Assembly (NCBI GenBank): GCA_031761405.1
Contig: JASEVX010000085.1
Span: forward strand, 186,001-250,000
Length of the DNA: 64,000 bases
Direction of reading: 5' to 3'
Origin: Serripes groenlandicus
Taxonomy: Eukaryota > Mollusca > Bivalvia > Cardiida > Cardiidae
How positions within the stretch are numbered: the first letter of the stretch is position 1; every line of letters starts with the position of its first letter. A program made the translations under genes and the position numbers. Positions 31,095 through 41,349 of this stretch are shown here, one piece after another. The notes beneath the pieces are model-generated. The model searched no databases and had not been told where the DNA came from. It saw nothing but the letters and a program-made list of their open reading frames with translations.

Positions 31095-31655
31095 TTTATT
31101 CCTTATTTTTTGATATCAGGAATTCGATTTTTTTATATCAGAAAATGGATTTCTTGATATCAAGAAATATTAAAAGAGTATTTACTGATATCAAAAAATA
31201 GATTTTCTGATATCAAAAAATAGATTTTCTGATATCAAAAATTGATTTCCTGATATCAAAAAATGATTTTCTGATATCAAAAAATTGAATTCCTGATATA
31301 AAAAATATCAAGAAATATGCTCTATTTTTCCTTATCAGATGATTTTCTGATATCAAGAATTCGAATTCCTGATTACAGAAAATGTATTTCTTGATATCAG
31401 AAAATCGTCAGTATTTTTTGATATCAAAAAATAGATTATTTGATATCAGAAAATGGATTATTTGATATCAAAAAATGATTTTCTGATATCAAGAAATGTA
31501 AATGATTTTCTGATATCAAGAAATGTAAATGATTTTCTGATATCAAGAATTTGAATATTTGATATCAGAAAATGTATTTCTTGATATCAGAAAATCGTCA
31601 TTATTTTTCTTATATCAAAAATTCGATTTCTTGATATCAGAGGATCATTTATATT
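31095..31655. repeat. Dense array of GATATC-centred palindromes
   Basis: About 22 occurrences of a short unit built on the self-complementary GATATC, flanked by T-rich left and A-rich right arms (for example 'tttcttgatatcagaaaat' and 'tttttgatatcaaaaaatag'). Spacing is irregular, about 20-35 bases. Because each unit is its own reverse complement, the array reads alike on both strands. Low complexity, non-coding. Confidence 0.85.
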
Positions 31656-31979
31656 AGAAAATATTTATAAATGAAATGAAAACACACTTTCCTAGAAAAT
31701 TAGAGCTATATCAAACGTAAACCCCTGCAAATGCGAAAACTAAATGACCAGTGAACTCCCATGTACAATGATGTTTTATGGGTGTGCAAATTACCCTTAA
31801 CAAATTGGAGGTTAGATCACACATTCATTTATAACCATTACATTGACAGGACCACTCATTACATAGCTGTTCACCAGATGTTATATCAAATACAATGTGG
31901 ATTGATCAACCAAAGTTCACCTGGCTCTATGTTTCGGACACCAGTTGAAATGCAGCCATATAATAATAAACATAGAGCC

Positions 31980-32106
31980 TTGTGCCAGGCTACTCAATCG
32001 GTAGCAACGCGGGCTGTCAATCCAGGAAACACATGAGTAGGTGAACTGGTCGCCGTAATATGACTGAGAAATTGTTAAAAACGGCGATTCACCATAATCA
32101 ATCAAT
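31980..32106 (+). repeat. SINE family 1 with internal deletion
   Basis: The head ('actcaatcggtagcaacgcg', 'ggctgtcaatccagg') is joined directly to 'aaacacatgagtaggtgaac' and the tail ('aatatgactgagaaattg', 'aatcaatcaatc'). The whole central body is missing. Confidence 0.8.
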
Positions 32107-32637
32107 CAAAGCATTAAAAATCTATCTTTTATATGAATTACTTTATGAAGACTTGAGGCCACATTTAATATCCAACCTTCATTCAACTTTAAAGTTTATC
32201 AGAATTTTCATCTCAATCAAATCTTTGTAAAGCTCTAAACTGGGTCATGTGGGGTAAACAACTATGTCACTAGGAATTTCAATTTAATAAATTTACTTGT
32301 CTCCCTAACCCCCTTGCGTCCACTAAACAGCAGATATCACCTCATAATACACATTTATAGATGACATCAATTAGAAGGAAAGAGGACCAATCTATGGCTG
32401 CCTAGCTGCTTGCTGTTGGCACAACTACAATAAGTATATGTCTTTGTGTAGTAACTGTCAAAACAGCAGAACAGAAGAATTGCATACCTCATTGGAATAC
32501 TATTTTTATTTCAAAATATGCATTTATCCTTTGTTTGGCAGATTTATTTATTATTTGATTCAGTTTACCCTCGCCGTGCAGAATTAACTATTTGGCGAGC
32601 AGTAAACAACCATGTGATGCTTTGTTACTGTCTTTTA

Positions 32638-35600
32638 ATGGTTAAATTTTATATTGAAAAACAAGTCTGCTTTAAGGTAACAATTATTTAATCTCTGATT
32701 TTACCATTCATATTTAACAATCTAGTAAAGTCAACTCAAAGTGAAAGTAGTAACTTATGTACATGAAAACCGGGGCATTACTATATATTTCATGCTTTTT
32801 ATTACAGAATGTTTCCTCCAAGTTAAAGACAGTAATTTGTGGAGACAGACAGGCAATGGACGAAATCTTTATTGAGTTAAAGGCTATAACAGATGAAAGG
32901 TATCATGGTTTATTATGTTATATTTATCTCTTAGTCATGAATATAATTGAGGAGGGGATATAGCATCAATGCCACACCTCTCTGTGTCTGTGTGCAAACT
33001 GTTGTAAGCACAATCAAGGGGAAAAAACGGGACAACTGAGGACAACTCAAACATGGCCTGCATTATTGACCACCTTGGTTGTGTAGTGCTAGAGCGCCTC
33101 CCTCGGGTGGGGGAGGTCGCGGGTTCGTTCCTTGGTCCAGTCATACCAAAGACTTTAAAAATGTTAGTAATGGCTGCCCTCCTTGGCACTAAGGGTTGGG
33201 GGGTCAGCATTACGACTTACTGGCTGGTGTCAGGATAAATGGACCAGTAGTATTGGTAACTTACCCAGGAAACACTGTGATGTAACTGAACAATTGTTGA
33301 AAGCGACGCAAAACACCAAACAATCAATCTCCATTATGAGACGGTTGTGGCGACATTCATTCGGGCGATGTTTTCCATTGCCTCTCACCTCTGATCTATG
33401 TGAGAAAGTAGTCAGTGGCTTCGAAAGAATGTTGTGTAAGTACTGGTGTGGGAAAGCCAGGAAAACATGGGTAGGTGCACTGACTGCCGTGATATGACCA
33501 AAGCTGTTGAAAGCGGCGTTAAACTCCAAACAAACAAAAAAATCCATTATGAGATATTCCCAATTGACTTGTCAGTCAGGTCAGAGGTAAAGGTAATAGG
33601 AGTCAATTATCAAAATGTGTGTGATCATTGAGAGTAAACCATACAAATGAGGACAATCATACTTGTTCCCAATAATAATTATAAGAAGAGGTTTTTACGG
33701 GTCAGAGCTCAAATATCTAGGTCACTGGAGGCAATTGTCAAAAGCATGATTAAGAGATTACCATGTCTGGGGAGGATAATAATAGTTTAACTTGGCATTT
33801 TTGCTAGCGTGATCTATTGATTTTTATTGACTTTTATAGTCAGAGGTCAAATGGCAAGGTCACTTGAGGCTATTATCAGGGATTTCATAATCTCTCTCTG
33901 ATCTGTCATTATGTAATTGAAATACTGTTGATTGAAAGTGTTGTAAACTGTCAATATTTACATTTTTGTAGTTAATATATATAGATAAAGTGATATGCTT
34001 ATTTACTGAACCCTTTCTAACATGCAGGCATTCGACCCATCTTCAGCATTATTTTCTTACATCTGGGTTAACATTTTGAAAATCTAATTATCTCTTAACC
34101 CTTTCCTTCATACGACAATTCTACAGCAGGCGACATTGAACATATTTTGTCAAAAAATAGAAAATCTTGTTAATTGAATGGATAACCTATGACTAAAAGT
34201 GGAAAACATTGTGGCAAAAGGAGATATTGCTCGTTCTGAGCATTTTTTTTTTTTGTCACTATGTTTTCTAAAAGCTGTCTGCTGCAAAGGCTCCAGAAAG
34301 CGTCTATATGAGGGAAAGGGTAAAAATGAAAATGTTATTACTGAAAAGATTTGAAAACATTGTGGCTAAAGGAGAAATGGTTCATGTTTAGCAATAATTG
34401 CTTCTATTGTTTTAGTGTTCTAAAGTTGTCTGCTGTAAATGCGTCAAAATACAACTGCACTTCAGAACAGGTAAATTGAAATCCTATTTTTGTCTTTGTT
34501 TTTTTTGTTTGACAGTAAAGTATGGGGAGTCGATGCTGAGCATGCCTCAACAACATTATCACAGAGTCAAGAGAAGATAACTCTCTGGGAACATAGATTG
34601 ACACAAACCTGTACTGAGACAAGTGAGATAAAGCAAGTATCTCTAGGGCTTGGCGTAAAACAGTTGTAACTGAAAACCTATTTTGAAAACCTTGGTTTAG
34701 GGGGAAATTTTGACAACTTTGTAAACAATGCAAATTTAGGTGCCATTGCTCTGAAGAGCCAATGGCACCTAAATTTCCATTGTTTATCAAGAAAAATGAT
34801 TTAATTCTTATAAAGACTTTATGGCGAGGTGATTAACCTTGGTAAAAAAATACCAATTCTGGTTACAACCGTTTCATGCCAAGCCCTCAAATTATTCTGA
34901 TGTTGTGTCATTTGATGTTTTGATCTTTCCCCACATTCTGTGATTCAACAAATCTGCCTTGACGTCACTTTCTGATGCATTTGAATTATTTTTGACAAAA
35001 GATGAAATTTTGCTACATCGTTTTCAATAGCTATACATGTACTTGCATTTATGGAGATTTCCATATATTTGCATAGAGGATTTCAATGTTGTCTGCTGCA
35101 AATTTATTGTATGTGGGTAAGAATAAAACAATCTTTTACTTGGATCTATTGGGACCATTTATTTTCAGATGTCATCAACTGGGAAACTTGGAAAAGTCTA
35201 AATCATAAAAATAAAAATGAAACATTAATTGTTCTATAGAGTTGAAAACATTGTGGCAAAATCAGAAATTGCTCATTATGATCAATTTATCCTTTTGTCA
35301 TAATGATTTCAAAAGTCGTCTGCTGTGGAGGCTTTAGAAAGTGTCTATATGTTGGAAAGGATTAATTAAATTCTTTATTGATCTTAAACCCTATGTTATG
35401 AGTATGCAAAATAATGTTCTTAGTGAGAAGGTTCTTTTGAGTACCAACAACATAGAAATAAATTGAGTTAAGTTCCCAATGCCAGTTTATCCCTCCTCAT
35501 TTTGACTTGTGTAAATATTTCAGAAATGTGAGATGGCTGTATGAGCAGATCCACAAGGATGTTGGTTTTTACTGTCTTAAAAACACATCAAACTCAACCC

Positions 35601-38600
35601 AGGATCCCTGTATAACATCTGTGATAGGTAACTTGTGTACTCAATTAACCAAGTATTACCATGTTTAACAACCGGCTTGATAGAGCGTCCGCCTCGGTGC
35701 ATGAGGTAGTGGGATCCCTCGTCAAATAAACCCAAGAGGCCAAGACTTTAAAAATGGTTTTCATGGCTGTTCTCCTTGGCGCTCAGGGTTGCAGGGTTAG
35801 CATTACGACTGATTGGCTGGTGTCAGAGGATAAATGGACCAGTAGTGCTGGAACCTTAACCTTACCCGGGAGACTGAAAATTCCTCAGCAGATGACATTG
35901 AAAACATCTAGAAAACATCTAGACAGTCCATATGAATATATATTCAATTGAGTTATAAAGCAATGTTTTCAGGTCATCTGCTGCAGATGGGTCTGCAAGG
36001 GGGGAAGGGTTCATCATGTATAACAAATCTGCAGAAGATGACTTTGCAAATATAAAGGCAAATGTAAACATAAGCGAGCCAAAAATAGTTGATAACGGGA
36101 ATTCAAAGCTCTCTGCAAACTTTCATTCAAGTTATTCATATATTTGAAAGTCATCTGTGTTTCCCTTTAGTGTTTCAACCAATATAAAGTAGAAAGAAAG
36201 AAAAAAGAAAAGTTCAACACAGTAGAAAAGTTTATACAATAAGGGTCTTTATTCATAAATGGTTTCAAATTTGAAAGTAATATATCTTCTAAATGATTAA
36301 ATTACATAGATTGATGGAAGATTTTTTTTTTTTATTGTATAGTACATCTAGAATTAGAATACAAGTGACATGATATGATATGTTACTTTGTTAAAACATT
36401 CTTTGGTAAATCAACAAGAATATCCATGGGTAGCTCAGTCTTTTGTTACGCAGGCTGATAACCCCAGCTCAGTCAACAATCTTTCCGACGTTTGACAAAA
36501 ATCACTTTGACAAGCATCATTCGTCTTCCACCAATGGGCTGACAGTCTATGTGGAAAAGCAACCAGTTGCTAGAAAAGAATGTTGTGTGGAGTACTTGAT
36601 GTGAGAAAGACAGAAACAACTCCTTGATATGACTGAAAAATTGTTGAAAACGGCATTAATCCCCAATCAATCATTCAATCAATCATGAGAAATATCATAC
36701 TCTTAGTCATTTGCATAATTGTTTTACCTACAGTTAAGAACATCATGAAATTGACCGTTCACACTCCACTCCGTTCAGTTCCGCTCACGTTCCAATCCGC
36801 TCTTGAAGCATTCAGTCGTTCAAATGATTGTGATTACTTATTCCCGTTCCGTTCAAATTGATTGCTTTTTTATGCTCACTAGGAACGCTTTTTTTTTTCG
36901 CTCAAAGGTAGTTTCGTAAAATAATTATTTAGTAAATTGTTGCAACTGCTCAATGAGCGAAGCATGCTTGTGATTGGATTTTTAAAGCGTTCCAACTTTG
37001 TTCCAATCACGCTCATGATCCAATCATGTTCCACTCTGACTGTCAAGTTCATGATGTTCTTAGCTGTTAACAGTTAAGAACATCATGAAATTGACAAATT
37101 TATCATTCACTCTCCGCTCCGTTCAGTTCTGCTCCGCTCCCGCTCCAATCCGCTCATAAAGCGTTCAGTTCAAATGATTGTGATCACACTCAGATTGTCA
37201 ATTTCATGATGTTCTTAACTGTAGCAGGCAAGCTTTCAACTTTGAAGAATAACAATGGTTGTAGTAACTATTATTTCAAATAATTTTTAAACTCTTGTAA
37301 ATTGAAACATTACGATGATAATAATAGAACATCTGAATAGTCATATAAAGCTGGATTTTTAGTAAATGAAAAAATGTGTGTGCTGCAGCATCAAAATCTT
37401 TATGTTGTAAAGGGTAATAATAATATAATTGCTCTTATTTTCACAGATTTATTGTCCAAATATGATCAAAACTGTCGGCAGAAAGAAGGACTAGAAAATA
37501 TGCTTAATCAAGGTAGGATTTTTAACTGTAAACCTCAAGTTATATTTTAAGAGTCATCTGCTTTTTTATGCCCCCGGAATCACCGATTCGGTGGGCATCT
37601 AGTTTTTGGCCTGTCTGTCTGTCTGCTTTCGAAAAAAACTTTAACCTTGACCACTACATTTGAACCATAACAGGTGCGGCTACCATATTTCACATGTGTA
37701 TTCCTTGTGACATGACCTTTCTGTCAGTACCAAAATCTTTGACCTTGGCAGCCTGCGACCTTGACCTTTGACCTAGATGTTGCCATTCGGGGGCATCAGT
37801 GTTTCACAAACACATCTTGTTTATATTTTTTTTTTCTACCATTATATTAGGAAGAAATATAAGAATATTTTTGGAAAGACTTGACATGTTGCAAATGGAA
37901 AAATTATTTGTTTTGAGAAGTTTTCCATTGTTGTTCGCCCATCTTCAGGTATAATAGGAACAAATGCAGTGACTGGGTGGCATCAGCAAAAAAATCCTAA
38001 TAATGATGATCATCAATTGTCTCATTCAAGCCTGACTTCTCCAGGAATTGAATTGTAGAGATTGTTTTAAAACCTCTGCTTCTGATTTTTAGCTGTCGAG
38101 TCCCGGTAGCTCAGTCGGTAACGACGCGGGCTGTCAATCCAGGGGTTGTGAGTTTGAATCCCGGCTAGGCCAACTTTCTTTCCGACGTTTGACAAAAGTC
38201 ATTGCGACATGCGTCATTCGTCTTCCACCAATGGGCTAAGTCTATGTGGAAAAGCAGCCAGTTGCTTGGGAAGATTGTTGTGTGGAGTACTGGTGTGCGA
38301 AAACCAGGAAACACATGAGTAGGTGAATTGGCCGCCGTGATATGACTGAGAAATTGTTAAAAACGGCGTTAAACCCCAATCAATCAATCAATCTAATTTT
38401 TAGCACAGCTGAGCATGAAGTGCTCAGAGGTGAGCTGTTCTGATCTCTCTTTGTCCGTCGTCCGTAAACAATTTCTTTGAACAACATCTCTTCCTAAATC
38501 AATTGGCCAATTTTGATCAAACTTCACAGGGATTCAAAATTGTTTATAGATATATAAGGAAAAACTTGCTCTTGTCTGAAACCAAAATGCCTATAGCTTA

Positions 38601-39136
38601 AATATTTGGCATGTGTGTGAACTATTTTCAAATCAAGTGTTTGTAAACAAAACACTGATGAATAAAAAAAAATAAAAAAAAATACTCAAATAAACAGTTA
38701 CTATAAAAAAAAAAAAAATTCTCTTTCAGTTCATCGAAAATTTACCAAATTTAAGGCAAAGCATGCACATTATTCAGGCAGCAGTACAAAAGCAATGGAG
38801 AAGACATCTATGGTATTCACTTGTACAGAAAAAGAAGCTCATGCCAGTGTTGAAGAGAATCTGTGTGTAGCTACAGAGACAGACATGCACATTGACAGTC
38901 AAAATGTTCAAGTCGATAAAACAGAAAAGTATAACGCTGGATGTAATGAAAATGTAAATCATAATTCAGGAACTGGCACATTCCAACTGAAATTAACCGC
39001 AAGGCGGAAACCAATGACACCCCTTGATATGAATCTTTTAGCTGAAGATCACTCTCCTGAAAGTGCAAAATCGGATCCTTTGACAAGAGTTAGGTCCCCT
39101 GTTCTTTGTGCTTATTTGAGGAAGAGAAAAGATTAA
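32638..39136 (+). CDS. Unrecognised five-exon gene, 235 aa, probably nuclear
   Basis: Exons 32638-32676, 32808-32899, 35524-35627, 37447-37512 and 38730-39136. Every junction is GT-AG (AAG|GTAACA, GAAAG|GTATC, ATAG|GTAACT, CAAG|GTAGGA; acceptors TTACAG, TTTCAG, CACAG, TTTCAG). The phases close exactly to 708 bases, which supports a real and intact gene. The start MVKFYIEKQVCFK is followed by a helical, charged stretch (DRQAMDEIFIELKAITDERN, WLYEQIHKDVGF, SVIDLLSKYDQNCRQKEGLE) that may form coiled coil. Then comes a low-complexity acidic/polar region and a conserved-looking C-terminal tail with ARRKPMTPLDMNLL, several SP/TP sites and a basic end (LRKRKD). I see no catalytic motif, membrane segment or signal peptide. 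Function unknown. The tail suggests a CDK-regulated nuclear protein, which is only a guess. Introns carry SINEs and MITEs. The alternative that it belongs to a longer gene starting further upstream is not excluded. Confidence 0.75.
33069..33329 (+). repeat. SINE family 2, full length reference copy
   Basis: Head 'accttggttgtgtagtgcta' and B box 'gcgggttcgttcctt'. The body is 'agactttaaaaatgttagta', 'ggctgccctccttggcac', 'ctggctggtgtcaggataaa', 'taacttacccaggaaacac'; the 3' domain is 'tgaacaattgttgaaagc'; the tail is 'accaaacaatcaatc'. Intron 2 of the unrecognised gene. Confidence 0.85.
33330..33538 (+). repeat. SINE family 1, 5'-truncated, abutting a family-2 SINE
   Basis: Diverged body ('gaatgttgtgtaagtactgg', 'ggaaaacatgggtaggtgca') and 3' domain 'ctgccgtgatatgacc', 'gttgaaagcggcgttaaa'. 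It begins immediately after the tail of the preceding SINE. Confidence 0.7.
33575..33905. repeat. Three degenerate ~130 bp GGTCA-rich units
   Basis: 'gtcagaggtaaaggtaatag', 'ggtcagagctcaaatatctaggtc' and 'gtcagaggtcaaatggcaag', each followed by an 'aattgtcaaaa' or 'attatcagg' motif. Weak, old tandem array in intron 2 of the unrecognised gene. Confidence 0.45.
34099..34320 (-). mobile_element. CCCTTTCCC palindromic MITE, complete
   Basis: TTAA on the left (34095-34098); the right flank is TAAA. Orientation B with the central hairpin 'gatattgctcgttctgagca'. Intron 2 of the unrecognised gene. Confidence 0.88.
34724..34785. repeat. Perfect 17-base hairpin arms
   Basis: 'aaatttaggtgccattg' is followed by a 12-base loop (itself a CTCT/AGAG dyad) and the exact complement 'caatggcacctaaattt'. 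Its right arm runs into the repeat at 34765-34895. Confidence 0.8.
34765..34895 (+). repeat. Unclassified interspersed repeat (copy 2)
   Basis: Second copy of the sequence described at 8757-8890, with the same order of blocks and only scattered substitutions. Here it follows a hairpin whose right arm supplies its first bases. Confidence 0.7.
35235..35366 (-). mobile_element. Degenerate half of a CCCTTTCCC MITE
   Basis: 'aaaacattgtggcaaaatca', 'gaaattgctcattatgatca' and 'gtgtctatatgttggaaagg' keep the order of the right half of an orientation-B copy. Confidence 0.6.
35385..35455. repeat. Small foldback element (AAACCCTATGTT arms)
   Basis: 'aaaccctatgttatgagtat', 'aataatgttcttagtgagaa', 'ggttcttttgagtaccaaca' and 'acatag' form nested dyads like 20479-20550. 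It ends about 70 bases before exon 3 of the unrecognised gene. Confidence 0.6.
35662..35880 (+). repeat. SINE family 2, tail lost
   Basis: 'ttgatagagcgtccgcctcg', 'ccaagactttaaaaatggtt', 'gcattacgactgattggctg' and 'taaccttacccgggagactg', then unrelated sequence. Begins 35 bases after exon 3 of the unrecognised gene. Confidence 0.75.
35885..36014. mobile_element. Very degenerate CCCTTTCCC MITE trace
   Basis: 'cctcagcagatgacattgaa' and, 100 bases on, 'gtcatctgctgcagatggg' with 'ggggaagggttc' recall the two arms. The centre is not conserved. Confidence 0.4.
36420..36690 (+). repeat. SINE family 1, near full length, diverged head
   Basis: 'tgggtagctcagtcttttg' (A box), 'tttccgacgtttgacaaaaa', 'tgtggaaaagcaaccagttg', 'ttgttgtgtggagtactt'-like sequence, 'atatgactgaaaaattgttg' and 'aaaacggcattaatcccc' with a CAAT tail. 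Intron 3 of the unrecognised gene. Confidence 0.8.
36731..37066. mobile_element. mariner/Tc1-like MITE, long copy
   Basis: Inverted ends CAGTTAAGAACATCATGAAA and its near complement 'catgatgttcttagctg'. TA precedes the left end. The interior is rich in 'ccgctc', 'cgttcagttc' and 'caatc' motifs ('actccgttcagttccgctca') that recur in the neighbour at 37071. CAGT ends and a TA target fit Tc1/mariner; no transposase is present. Confidence 0.65.
37071..37221. mobile_element. mariner/Tc1-like MITE, short copy
   Basis: Perfect inverted ends: CAGTTAAGAACATCATGAAA on the left and 'tttcatgatgttcttaactg' on the right, with TA after the right end. Only four bases, TTAA, separate it from the longer copy, of which it is an internally shortened relative. 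Intron 3 of the unrecognised gene. Confidence 0.7.
37562..37830 (+). repeat. Interspersed element beginning 'tatgcccccggaatc'
   Basis: 'ttatgcccccggaatcaccg', 'attcggtgggcatctag', a GTCT repeat, 'actttaaccttgacc', 'catttcacatgtgtattcctt' and near the end 'ttcgggggcatcagtg'. The ends are inverted (GCCCCC / GGGGGC). It shares its centre with 41522-41795. It begins 50 bases after exon 4 of the unrecognised gene. Confidence 0.65.
38095..38393 (+). repeat. SINE family 1, full length reference copy
   Basis: Best preserved member: head 'gtcgagtcccggtagctcag' with A box, B box 'ttgtgagtttgaatcccgg', body 'tttccgacgtttgacaaaag', 'tcttccaccaatgggctaag', 'tgttgtgtggagtactggtg', 3' domain 'gccgccgtgatatgactgag', 'aacggcgttaaaccccaatc', and a (CAAT)n tail. 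It resembles a tRNA-derived SINE with the META-like 3' domain common in bivalves (family assignment inferred). Confidence 0.88.
38396..38640 (-). repeat. Terminal part of a 'caagagggccatga' family element
   Basis: The hairpin 'ctgagcatgaagtgctcag' with 'aggtgagct', then 'tttgtccgtcgtccgtaaac' and 'aattttgatcaaacttcaca', is the reverse of the closing end of 17009-18400. It directly follows the SINE tail and lies 90 bases before exon 5 of the unrecognised gene. Confidence 0.65.
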
Positions 39137-39199
39137 TTGTAATTAGATTAAATCCAACATCAGAGCTAGTATACCTGATAGTTAAGGAATGTATAGAGG

Positions 39200-39437
39200 C
39201 ATGCAATTTAAAGAAATTTAAAACACTGTCTTTGTCCCCCCTTTCCTACAAGCAAAAGACTTTCAGAAACATTGTTGCAAAGAGAGTAAATGCTCAAGAT
39301 GAGCAATTGTTCCTTTCGCCACAAAGTTAATTCTCTATTCAGTAATAATACTTAACTTTATAGAGATATGCCAAATTCTTGCCCTGGTGTTTTTTAAGTC
39401 GTCTGCTACATTTTTTCTGTATGTGGGAAAGGGATAA
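39200..39437 (+). mobile_element. Degenerate CCCTTTCCC MITE
   Basis: 'ccccctttcctacaagcaaa', 'gtaaatgctcaagatgagca', 'gtcgtctgctacatttttt' and 'gtatgtgggaaagggataaa' keep the order of the family. Both TTAA flanks are lost. It may fall in the 3'UTR of the unrecognised gene. Confidence 0.6.
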
Positions 39438-39443
39438 AGATGT

Positions 39444-39843
39444 AAGGAATGAATGAATGTATCTTGTTTTATGGCGCATCGACAGCTAAGGTCATTTAGC
39501 GCGCAATTAAATTTAATTATTCATGATCCCTGGGTAAACAAACCAGTACTAGGCTAGAAAATGTGCCTTGCCCAAGGGCACTCCACCCAGGGGTGGCAAA
39601 ATCCATTGTCCGTATTGCCCAGCTTGTCCCAGAGCCTATGCGGACTAGTAAACTTCTGTAGGGATTTACTATATAACTATCATACGGACAAGTGCAAAAA
39701 AGCATTTTGAAAAAATGGACAAAAAGGTCAAAATCATATTTCGCCACCCCTACCACCATGACCGTAGTGCCGCGACTGGGGATCGAACTCGTGACACCCA
39801 GTTTCGAAATCCCCGACGCTAACCACTCGACCACAGCGGATTC
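39444..39843 (-). repeat. SINE family 3, interrupted by a hAT-like MITE
   Basis: CATT tail at the left (gaatgaatgaatg), body 'ttatggcgcatcgacagcta', 'cctgggtaaacaaaccagta', and the tRNA-like head at the right ('gggatcgaactcgtgac', 'accactcgaccacagcgg'). The body is split at 39588-39752 by another element. The uninterrupted order is shown by 16112-16333 and 49432-49590. Confidence 0.88.
39588..39752. mobile_element. hAT-like MITE nested in the SINE
   Basis: Left end CAGGGGTGGCAAAAT, right end ATTTCGCCACCCCTA, inverted with one or two mismatches, about 165 bases. In the undisturbed SINE at 49557-49575 the sequence is 'gcactccaccatgaccg'; here CCACC occurs on both sides of the insert, consistent with a degraded target duplication. 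No coding capacity. Confidence 0.75.
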
Positions 39844-40028
39844 CATAAAGATGTAAGGATTAAGCTTTGCTAACTGCTTGAAGCCAATGGAAATATGACA
39901 TACAAATGTCTTTTGATTCGGCAAACAGTGAAGACATGCGTGAGAGCCTGTGCATCTGCACAGTCTCACCATAATTTTCACCATTCTGCATATACAGTTA
40001 AACCTGTGCTAAAGACCATCTTTGTTAA

Positions 40029-40250
40029 CCCTTTCCCTCATATAGACGCTTTCTGACGCCTCTGCAGCAGACAGCTTTTTGTAAACATAGTGACAAAAGA
40101 AGAAATTGCTCAAAACAAGCAAGTTCTCCTTTTGTCAGAATGTTTTCCACTTTTAGTCATAGGTTATCCATTCAATTATAGAGATTTTCCATTTTTTGAC
40201 AAAATATGTTCAATGTCGTCTGCTGCAGAACTGTTGTATGAGGGAAAGGG
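40029..40250 (+). mobile_element. CCCTTTCCC palindromic MITE, complete
   Basis: TTAA at 40025-40028 and 40251-40254; orientation A; central hairpin 'agaaattgctcaaaacaagc' slightly eroded. 166 bases from an inverted copy at 40417. Confidence 0.92.
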
Positions 40251-40416
40251 TTAAGCAATTCCTGTATATAAGAACCACACTTTTAAAGTTGCATTTCTAT
40301 AGAAATTCATAAAATAAATAAGTAAAATAATTGTTTTCCCCCATAAATCTTTATGAGGGGATGCTTGATTCTGTTTAGACTGTAGTATGAGAACGCTTTT
40401 ATATGTTAATTTTTAA

Positions 40417-40635
40417 CCCTTTCCCTCGTATGACAATTCTGCAGCAGACGACTTTGAACATATTTTGTCAAAAAATAGAAAATCTCGATAATTGAGTGGA
40501 TAACCTATGACTAAAAGTGGAAAACATTGTGTCAAAGGGAGAAATTGCTTTTGAGCAATTTCCTCTTTTGACACTATGTTTTCAAAAAGCCGCCTGCTGC
40601 AGAGGCATCAGAAAGCGTCTATATGAGGGAAAGGG
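40417..40635 (-). mobile_element. CCCTTTCCC palindromic MITE, complete
   Basis: TTAA at 40413-40416 and 40636-40639; orientation B; hairpin 'gaaattgcttttgagcaatt' shortened in the loop. Confidence 0.92.
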
Positions 40636-40874
40636 TTAAATTAAATAGATTTTCCCTGCTCGGTAGGTACCGATTAAGGAATTACAAGAAAGAACTGGAG
40701 CAAATCACATCTAAATTATACCTCTTTAAAGGTTGGTGCCCAATACAAACATTGGGGGGATAAATATACACAAGTCAACTGTTATAAAAAATAACTCAGT
40801 TCATTGAAGCACAGATACACAATAAGTGTGTTTATCTAATGTTTAAAGCATTATACAATTGTGATGTTTATGGG

Positions 40875-41037
40875 CTATAGATGATTTCAGGTATGTCACA
40901 GAAAACTAACATTCTCTTATTTTCTAATAGTGAAGACTCTGATCTTACTGCATAAGTACATACTGCTCAGGATCTTCATTATTTTGAAATAAGAGAATAT
41001 TTTTTTCTTGTTACATACTGGAAATCATCTATATAAA
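40875..41037. mobile_element. Palindromic MITE (gatgatttcaggtatgt ends)
   Basis: Left arm 'atagatgatttcaggtatgt' pairs with right arm 'acatactggaaatcatctat', and inner 'attctcttattt' pairs with 'aaataagagaat'. A shorter relative lies at 41350-41429. Confidence 0.7.
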
Positions 41038-41076
41038 CAGTATAATTAGTTTTGCACTAGATAATCATTTACTTGA

Positions 41077-41331
41077 ACGCCTCGATGGTATTGTGGTAGA
41101 GCGTACACCTTGGCAGCGGGATGACACAGGTTTGATCCCTGTCTGAGTCATACCACATTAAAAATGGTATTAATGGCTGCCTTCCGTGGCACTAAGGTTG
41201 CAGGGTTAGCATTACGACTGACTAGCTGATGTCAGGATAAATGGACCAGTGGGACTGATAACTTACCCAGGAAACTCCTTGGTATAACATAAAAAATGTT
41301 GAAAGCGGCATTCAACACCAAACAATAAACT
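41077..41331 (+). repeat. SINE family 2, full length
   Basis: Head 'cgcctcgatggtattgtggt', B box 'aggtttgatccctgt', body 'gcagggttagcattacgact', 'atgtcaggataaatggacc', tail 'gttgaaagcggcattcaaca' and 'ccaaacaataaac'. It sits between two copies of the same palindromic MITE. Confidence 0.82.
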
Positions 41332-41349
41332 TTTACTTATTGTGTAACT

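Noticed and set aside
31095..31655. CRISPR-like array of short repeats
   Set aside because: Units are palindromic, irregularly spaced and lack distinct spacers; the host is a eukaryote.
39517..39984. 155 aa minus-strand frame
   Set aside because: Runs through a SINE and the MITE nested within it.
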